64,000 nt of DNA, taken from contig JANYAS010000156.1 in the NCBI GenBank assembly GCA_025361205.1, forward strand, positions 22,959-86,958, in the 5' to 3' direction. The DNA comes from Holophagaceae bacterium (GTDB taxonomy: Bacteria > Acidobacteriota > Holophagae > Holophagales > Holophagaceae). The notes beneath the pieces were generated by a model. That model did not search any database. It was not told the origin of the DNA and saw nothing but the letters and a program-made list of their open reading frames with translations. Within the stretch, counting starts at the first letter, position 1. The number at the start of each line of letters is the position of its first letter. This document shows positions 58,126-64,000 of this stretch, in pieces. A program made the translations under genes and the position numbers.

Positions 58126-58824
58126 TCAATCCTCCGGCGCATCCAGGTTCAGCCGGTAGCCGATGTTCGGTTCGGTGATGAAATGTCGGGGCCGGGTGGG
58201 ATCCCGTTCGATCTTACGGCGCAGCATGGCCATGTAGATACGCAGGTAATGGGTGTTTCCCGCGCCACCGGGCCCCCACACTTCCGCCAGCAACTGCGAG
58301 TGGGTGGCCACCTTGCCGTTCCGACGTGCGAGGGCTTCCAGCAGCCGATACTCCAGCACGGTGAGTTTCACCGGGACGCCACCTTGGCGCACCTCCCGGT
58401 GTTCCAGATCCATCCGGAGGGTTCCGCTGCAGACCAGGGGTTGGGGGACATCGGCCTGGAGGGTATGGCGCAGGGCCACTCGGATACGGGCCAGGAGTTC
58501 CGCGGCACCAAAGGGTTTGGCCAGGTAGTCGTCGGCGCCCTGGTCGAGGGCCCGGACCTTGTCCTTCTCCCGGTTGCGGGCGCTGAGGATGACCACAGGC
58601 TTGCGGCTCCAGGTGCGCAGCTCTCGCAGTACTTCCATGCCATCGAGGTCCGGCAGGCCCAGGTCCAACAGCACCAGATCTGGGTTGTGGCTGCGGGCCA
58701 TGGCCAGCCCCTCCGTGGCCGTGGCGGCGCTGAGCACCTGGTAGGCATGGCTGGAGAGGGTAGGAATCAGGAACCGGCGGAGGGCTTCCTCGTCTTCGAT
58801 AATCAGGATAAGGGGCTCGTTCAC
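58126..58824 (-). CDS. kdpE: OmpR-family response regulator, KdpE-like
   Basis: LILIIEDEEALRRFLIPTLSSHAYQVLSA; VLLDLGLPDLDGMEVL; C-term QLLAEVWGPGGAGNTHYLRIYMAMLRRKIERDPTRPRHFITEPNIGYRL. Confidence 0.88.
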   Translation of the reverse strand: MNEPLILIIEDEEALRRFLIPTLSSHAYQVLSAATATEGLAMARSHNPDLVLLDLGLPDLDGMEVLRELRTWSRKPVVILSARNREKDKVRALDQGADDYLAKPFGAAELLARIRVALRHTLQADVPQPLVCSGTLRMDLEHREVRQGGVPVKLTVLEYRLLEALARRNGKVATHSQLLAEVWGPGGAGNTHYLRIYMAMLRRKIERDPTRPRHFITEPNIGYRLNLDAPED

Positions 58825-60734
58825 GGGGCCCCCTCGGGAGGGACGGGCGGCGTACCGTCCAGGGGCAGGGTGAGGTGGAAGATCGTCCCGCCACCGGCCC
58901 GGTCCTTCGCCAGAATCGCCCCACCATGGGCCTGCAGGATGGCCCGGCAGATGGCTAGACCCAGGCCCACACCGCCTTCGCCGGAGCCCGGAAGCCGGAA
59001 GAACTTGTCGAAGATCCGCTCCTGGAAGTCACTGGGGATGCCGGGGCCTCGGTCCGCCACTTCCACATGGAGCCAGCTGGCATCCCCCCAGGCCCGGAGG
59101 TCCACATCCTGCCCTGGTGCGTGGCGTTGCGCATTGGCGAGGAGGTTGATCAGCACTTGCTCCATGAGGGCGGCGTCGAAGGGGGCCAGGGGCAGGTCGT
59201 CGGGCAGCTCGACGTGGACGGGCATGGCACCCAGGCGGCGCTCCATTCGGCCCAGGGCGGCACCCACGACTTCCTCGAGGGGCTGCCACTCTTTCTGCAC
59301 CTGGATGGCGCCGCTCTCCAGCCGGGTCAGGTCCAGCAGGTTGCCCAGCAGGTGGGCCAGGCGTTCGCTCTCCTCCTGGATCATGGTCAACAGGTCGCGG
59401 CGGGTGGTTTCAGGAATTTCACCCGGCAGGAGCAGGCTGCTCGCGGCCCCGTGGATGGCGGCCAGGGGCGTTCGCAGGTCGTGCCCAATGGCTCCCAGCA
59501 GCGTGTTCCGCAGGCGCTCGGTCTCGTTCTCCACCTGGGCGCGCCGGGCCTCCTCCAGCCAGCGGAGGCGCTCCAGGGCCAAGGCGATCTGCACGGCGAA
59601 GGCCTTGAGGAGTTCCCAGGTCTGGGGGGGCAGCCCCTCGGCGTCGCCGGGGAGAATACGGAGCACGCCTTCGCTGCGGTCGGTCCCGGTGAGGGACAAG
59701 CACGTAGCCTCACCCAGCGGCAGGGGTTCGAGTGGGTCCCCCAGGCGCCCGCCCACGGCCAGGCGAGGGAGCAACTTGGCGGGGGAAGGCATGTCCGTTG
59801 CGGGGAAGGGAAGCGGCCGGACCAGCCAGCCCTCCCCTTCCGGGAACAGCAGCCAGGCTTGCGCCTTGAAGACCTGCCGGATGTGCTTGGCGGCGATGTC
59901 CGCCACGGCATCAGGAGTACGGCTCCGGGCCAGGGCACGGCCGAGGAGATCCAGCGAAACCGTGTGCAGTTCCCGGCGCTGCACCTCCCGCGCCTGCTGC
60001 CGCATCCGGCGCAGGAGGCCGATCACCAGCTGGGCCGAGAGGAGCATGAGCAGGAAGAACAGGAGGTTCGGCCAGTGGGCGGCGGCCTGCCGGAACCGCG
60101 GCGTCTCCAGGAGGAAATTGTAGAGGAGCGCGCTCATGGCCGAGGCGAGGATGCCCAGCCCGGATCCCCACCGGTGCGCAATGAAGGTCACCCCCAAGAG
60201 GTAGACGGGGAGCACCAGGGAGAGGTTCCCTTCCCGGGGTACCAGCCAGGCCAAGCCCGTGCAGGCGGCCAACACCAGAAAGGTGCCGACCATGGCGCCG
60301 AATGGGATGCCATCGGCACCTGCCCCTGGGGTTTCGCGGCGATCGTCCAGCACCACCAGTTCGGTATCCAGCCCCCGCCGCTGCAGTTCGTCCGCCGTGG
60401 AATGCCCCAGACGCGCCCAGGGCCAGCGGTCCCAGGACCGCCCCAGGACCAGTGCCTGAGCGCGGGAATTCCGCGTCAGTTCCGAAAGCCCCTGGGCCAG
60501 CGTGGGGGCTTCCACCCTCTGGACAGTGGCCCCCAGCCGTTGGGCCTCCTGCATCCATACCTGCACCTGCTCCGCGTCCTCTGCGGTCGCGCCGAGGCCG
60601 GTGTCCACGTAGACCGCGATCCAGGGGGCCGATCGCTCCCGCGCCAAGCGGAACCCCGCCTGGATCAGGCGAAGCGAGCGGGCCTCGGAACCGAGGGCTA
60701 CGAGGATGGGGCGGGCGGGAAGGGGACTATCCAT
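58821..60734 (-). CDS. sensor histidine kinase, KdpD-like but lacking the N-terminal KdpD domain
   Basis: Start MDSPLPARPILVALGSEARSL (USP domain), DUF4118-like TM block, GAF-like, HisKA/HATPase (GAIGHDLRTPLAAIHGAASSLLLPGEIPE; GEGGVGLGLAICRAILQAHGG). Confidence 0.85.
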   Translation of the reverse strand: MDSPLPARPILVALGSEARSLRLIQAGFRLARERSAPWIAVYVDTGLGATAEDAEQVQVWMQEAQRLGATVQRVEAPTLAQGLSELTRNSRAQALVLGRSWDRWPWARLGHSTADELQRRGLDTELVVLDDRRETPGAGADGIPFGAMVGTFLVLAACTGLAWLVPREGNLSLVLPVYLLGVTFIAHRWGSGLGILASAMSALLYNFLLETPRFRQAAAHWPNLLFFLLMLLSAQLVIGLLRRMRQQAREVQRRELHTVSLDLLGRALARSRTPDAVADIAAKHIRQVFKAQAWLLFPEGEGWLVRPLPFPATDMPSPAKLLPRLAVGGRLGDPLEPLPLGEATCLSLTGTDRSEGVLRILPGDAEGLPPQTWELLKAFAVQIALALERLRWLEEARRAQVENETERLRNTLLGAIGHDLRTPLAAIHGAASSLLLPGEIPETTRRDLLTMIQEESERLAHLLGNLLDLTRLESGAIQVQKEWQPLEEVVGAALGRMERRLGAMPVHVELPDDLPLAPFDAALMEQVLINLLANAQRHAPGQDVDLRAWGDASWLHVEVADRGPGIPSDFQERIFDKFFRLPGSGEGGVGLGLAICRAILQAHGGAILAKDRAGGGTIFHLTLPLDGTPPVPPEGAP

Positions 60735-60857
60735 GAACCTCCAGAGTAAGGGTCCGCATAAAAAGGGCGTAAAAAGTCCGGGCCGGGAACCCGGATCACA
60801 GGACATTCTCGGCATACTTCCGCCGTTCGACCCATTCACGATGAGGAGGTAACTTCC

Positions 60858-62096
60858 ATGACACCCATGCCGCTCAATGTCGGCAATACCGCGTTCATGC
60901 TGCTGTGCGCCAGTCTGGTGATGCTCATGACGCCGGGCCTGGCCTTCTTCTACGGCGGCCTGGTGGGCCGGAAGAACGTGCTGAGCATCATGACCCAAAG
61001 CTTCGTCAGCTTGGGCTGGACCACGGTGCTGTGGTTCGCCTTCGGCTATTCGATGTGCTTCGGCCCCACGTGGCACGGCATCGTGGGCAACCCTGCACAC
61101 TACGCCTTCCTGAAGGGCATCACCCTGCAGACCATGTTCACGGGCAACGACGCGGGCATCCCCCTCATTGTGCACGTGGCCTACCAGATGATGTTCGCCA
61201 TCATCACGCCGGCCCTCATCACGGGCGCCTTCGCCAATCGCGTGACCTTCAAGGCCTACTTCCTGTTCCTCACGGGCTGGCTGATCTTCGTCTACTTCCC
61301 CTTCGTTCACATGGTGTGGAGCCCCGAGGGCATCCTGGCCAAGTGGGGCGTCCTGGATTTCGCCGGCGGCATCGTGGTACACAACACCGCCGGCTTCGCC
61401 GCCCTGGCCGCGATCCTTTACGTGGGCCGCCGCAAGGTGGTGGAGAACGTGCCCCACAACATCCCCCTGATCGCCCTGGGCACGGGCCTGCTCTGGTTCG
61501 GCTGGTACGGCTTCAACGCCGGCTCCGAACTGCGGGTGGACAGCGTCACCGCCAGCGCTTTCCTGAACACCGATATCGCCGCCTCCTTCGCCGCCGCCAC
61601 CTGGCTCCTGGTGGAATGGATGAATGCCAAGCAGCCCAAGTTCGTGGGCCTGCTCACGGGCGCCGTGGCCGGTCTGGCCACCATCACGCCTGCTGCCGGA
61701 TATGTCTCCCTCAGCACCGCCGCCCTCATTGGCATCCTGGCGGGCGTCATCTGCTACTACGCCGTGGCCCTGAAGAACAAGCTGGGCTGGGACGATGCGT
61801 TGGATGTCTGGGGTGTGCACGGCGTGGGCGGCCTCATCGGCGTCATCTTCCTGGGCATCTTCGCCTCCAAGGCCTGGAACCCCGCGGGCTCTGATGGACT
61901 GCTGCTGGGCAACGTGGGCTTCTTCGGCAAGCAGTGCGCCGCTGTGGTGATCTCCTCCATTTGGGCCTTCGGCTTCACCTACGGGATGCTGTGGATCATC
62001 GACCGCATCACGCCCGTGCGCGTGGATTTGGTGGCCGAAGAAAAGGGCCTGGACAGCGAATTGCACGGGGAAGAGGCCTACCCTCAGGGGCTCTGA
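60858..62096 (+). CDS. amt: ammonium transporter
   Basis: NTAFMLLCASLVMLMTPGLAFFYGGLVGRKNVLSIMTQSF; DFAGGIVVHNTAGFAALAA; WGVHGVGGLIGVIFLGIFA. Confidence 0.95.
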   Translation: MTPMPLNVGNTAFMLLCASLVMLMTPGLAFFYGGLVGRKNVLSIMTQSFVSLGWTTVLWFAFGYSMCFGPTWHGIVGNPAHYAFLKGITLQTMFTGNDAGIPLIVHVAYQMMFAIITPALITGAFANRVTFKAYFLFLTGWLIFVYFPFVHMVWSPEGILAKWGVLDFAGGIVVHNTAGFAALAAILYVGRRKVVENVPHNIPLIALGTGLLWFGWYGFNAGSELRVDSVTASAFLNTDIAASFAAATWLLVEWMNAKQPKFVGLLTGAVAGLATITPAAGYVSLSTAALIGILAGVICYYAVALKNKLGWDDALDVWGVHGVGGLIGVIFLGIFASKAWNPAGSDGLLLGNVGFFGKQCAAVVISSIWAFGFTYGMLWIIDRITPVRVDLVAEEKGLDSELHGEEAYPQGL

Positions 62097-62124
62097 GCCA
62101 CGTGGGCAAACTGAATTCCTGATC

Positions 62125-62168
62125 GAGGGGTGGGACGAAGGCATGCTGCCGGTCCCACCCCTCCTTTT
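62125..62168 (+). terminator. Rho-independent terminator/attenuator between amt and the porin gene
   Basis: GAGGGGTGGGAC (62125-62136) / GTCCCACCCCTC (62152-62163) followed by CTTTTCT. Confidence 0.75.
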
Positions 62169-62182
62169 CTCGAGAGACACCC

Positions 62183-63106
62183 ATGCGCCCCCATCCCTTT
62201 CTGCCCTTCCTGTGCCTGGCCCTCCTCACCTCCGCGGCGGCCCAGACCCCCGCGCCCGAGGTCACGAAGCACAAGGAGGACCAGCACGTCATCCCCGCGT
62301 CCGAGCCTACGTTCACGGGGAACGTGGCCCTCGCCAGCCAGTACGTGTTCCGGGGGCTTTCCCAGACCAACGGCAAGCCCGCGTTGCAAGGGGGATTCGA
62401 CTATTCCCATGCCGGGGGGTTCTACCTCGGGACGTGGCTGTCGAACATCTCGTGGTACACCGACCAGAACGCGGGGACCGCCTCCGCTCCCACGGCGCTG
62501 GCTTCCCCCGCTGTGGTGGGTGCGCCGTACGTGCCTGGAAGGAGCAACAGCGCCAACCTGGAGTGGGACTTCTATGGCGGCTACAAGCGCACCTTCTCCA
62601 CCGGTTGGAGCCTGGATCTCGGATTGATCAAGTACTACTATCCGGGCATCTACGACAACATGGGTGCCTACCGGCAGCCGAATACCACCGAGGTCTACGG
62701 TCAGATCAGCTACGACTGGGCCTCCTTGAAATACTCCAAGGCCGTCAGCACAAACACCTTCGGCGTCCACGAATCCAAGGGTGCGGATTATGTGGACCTT
62801 TCTGCGGCCGTGCCCATCGGCGAATCCGGCTACAAGATCCAAGCCCACGTGGGCCGCCAGAGTTACCCCCACCATCGGAACCTGGGTTACTGGGGGACCT
62901 CCGGCGGTGACAACAGCTTCTTTTCCTACACCGACTACAAGTTGGGCTTCGTGAAGGAAGGGAAGAGCGTCACGGTCGGTCTCGCCTGGACTTATGCTGA
63001 TACAAAGGCCGCCGCCCCCGATGGCGATACCACCGCCTACCAGAACACGTTCGGGAACAACATCGGAAGAAACCGCGTCGCGTTGACGCTCACGCGGAAT
63101 TTCTAA
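62183..63106 (+). CDS. TorF-family putative porin (Gcw_chp-like)
   Basis: Signal peptide; FTGNVALASQYVFRGLSQTNGKPALQGGFDYSHAGGFYLGTWLSNISW...; ends ALTLTRNF. Confidence 0.82.
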   Translation: MRPHPFLPFLCLALLTSAAAQTPAPEVTKHKEDQHVIPASEPTFTGNVALASQYVFRGLSQTNGKPALQGGFDYSHAGGFYLGTWLSNISWYTDQNAGTASAPTALASPAVVGAPYVPGRSNSANLEWDFYGGYKRTFSTGWSLDLGLIKYYYPGIYDNMGAYRQPNTTEVYGQISYDWASLKYSKAVSTNTFGVHESKGADYVDLSAAVPIGESGYKIQAHVGRQSYPHHRNLGYWGTSGGDNSFFSYTDYKLGFVKEGKSVTVGLAWTYADTKAAAPDGDTTAYQNTFGNNIGRNRVALTLTRNF

Positions 63107-63122
63107 ATCGATCCCTGCCTTT

Positions 63123-63158
63123 GCGGCCCCGTGCCCCCACGGCGCGGGGCCGCCCTTT
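63123..63158 (+). terminator. terminator-like hairpin after the porin gene
   Basis: GCGGCCCCG ... CGGGGCCGC followed by CCTTTC. Confidence 0.6.
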
Positions 63159-63357
63159 CGGGCGTGACCAGAAGCGATACGCGCATCTTCAATCCATGAA
63201 TTCATTCGGCTTCCGATCTGTGCGGACCGCTGGAACCACCCCCGGGCGGGGGCCGGGGCACCAGTGGTCTGTGGGGGACTGCGTGAATGGGACTCGGAGC
63301 ATGGGGGGCATGTTAGGTTGATCGTGTTTAAACGCCGATCCAGTTCGAGGAGTCCCT

Positions 63358-64000
63358 GTGGCCGACAGCCCCGCCCTGACTGCGCCCGCCACGACCCTCA
63401 CCCGCGAACAGCGGGTGGAACTCTATCGCACGATCTACGCCGCCCGGCGCATCGACGACAAAGAGATCATGGGCAAACGGCAGAACAAGGTCTTCTTCCA
63501 GATCAACGGGGCGGGTCATGAGGCGATCCAGGCCGCGGCGGCCCTGGTGTTCCGGCCCAAACACGACTGGTTCTTCTTCTACTACCGCGACCGGGCCCTC
63601 GCCTACGGCCTGGGTTACACGGCCCGGGAGATGTTCCTTGGTTCCGTGGGGGCCCTGGCGGATCCCGCCAGCGGCGGCCGCCAGATGCCCAGTCACTGGG
63701 GGCACAAGGGCCTGAATATCTTTACGACCTCCAGCCCCACGGGCAGCCAGTTTCTCCAGGCCGTGGGCGCGGTGGAGGCCGTGATCCGGGCGGAACAGGG
63801 CGGCCTGCTGGAACAGCTGGGCATTACGTCCGACGAGGTGGCCCTGGTCACGACGGGCGACGGCACCTGCAGCCAGGGCGAGTTCTGGGAGGCCATCAGC
63901 AATGCCGTGAACCTGAAGGTGCCCGTGGTCGTCCTCGTGGAAGACAACGGCTACGCCATCAGCACCCCCAGCGAGGTGCAGTACCCGGGGGGCAACGTGG
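63358..64000 (+). CDS. thiamine-dependent dehydrogenase E1 alpha-type subunit, truncated at window end
   Basis: GTG start; VELYRTIYAARRIDDKEIMGKRQNKVFFQINGAGHEAIQAAAALVF...LVTTGDGTCSQGEFWEAISNAVNLKVPVVVLVEDNGYAISTP; open at window edge. Confidence 0.88.
   Translation, partial: MADSPALTAPATTLTREQRVELYRTIYAARRIDDKEIMGKRQNKVFFQINGAGHEAIQAAAALVFRPKHDWFFFYYRDRALAYGLGYTAREMFLGSVGALADPASGGRQMPSHWGHKGLNIFTTSSPTGSQFLQAVGAVEAVIRAEQGGLLEQLGITSDEVALVTTGDGTCSQGEFWEAISNAVNLKVPVVVLVEDNGYAISTPSEVQYPGGNV

Noticed and set aside
58821-62180. Full 1119-aa minus ORF as a giant KdpD fusion
   Set aside because: The N-terminal ~480 aa is antisense to amt; a natural start at 60734 (MDSPLPARPILVALG) gives a KdpD-like kinase.

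Overview
The window is GC-rich and densely coding. It looks like an Acidobacteriota (Holophagae/Geothrix-like) chromosome segment; that placement is inferred from gene content only. Main contents: (1) a flagellar block on the minus strand at ~6.8-18.1 kb (flgE, flgD, fliK-like, motE-like, fliJ, fliI, fliH, fliG, fliF, fliE, flgC, flgB) and a second one at ~25.4-32.5 kb (fliN/fliY, fliM, fliA, flhG, flhF, flhA). (2) Between them, a BamA/TamA-like outer-membrane protein, an hsdR C-terminal remnant, a 3' half of a tRNA-Glu, tRNA-Val(GAC) and glmS. (3) Housekeeping genes: ric/ytfE, a divergent 819-aa GlmS paralogue, yidD, ispG, a YraN-family gene, a DnaQ-like exonuclease, valS, bioB, kdpE/kdpD, amt, and a partial E1-alpha dehydrogenase. 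(4) A MocR-type regulator translationally coupled to a Ser/Thr kinase. (5) A run of secreted proteins and lipoproteins at 42-51.5 kb, including an HExxH protease-like protein, a collagen-like/head-repeat/S74 chaperone fibre and an RCC1-repeat lipoprotein. The most notable unexplained signals are: a 30-nt ungapped motif (TGGCCCAGCCCCTTTCTNRAAAGTGNGCCT) upstream of six separate secreted-protein genes or remnants; a 104-bp repeat element present twice, each copy starting exactly at the stop codon of the adjacent gene; two unlisted 40-43 aa membrane-protein ORFs downstream of glmS; and an apparent genomic-island scar (hsdR tail plus tRNA-Glu 3' half plus duplicated tRNA terminator). All calls come from reading the sequence and supplied ORFs; no database search was run.
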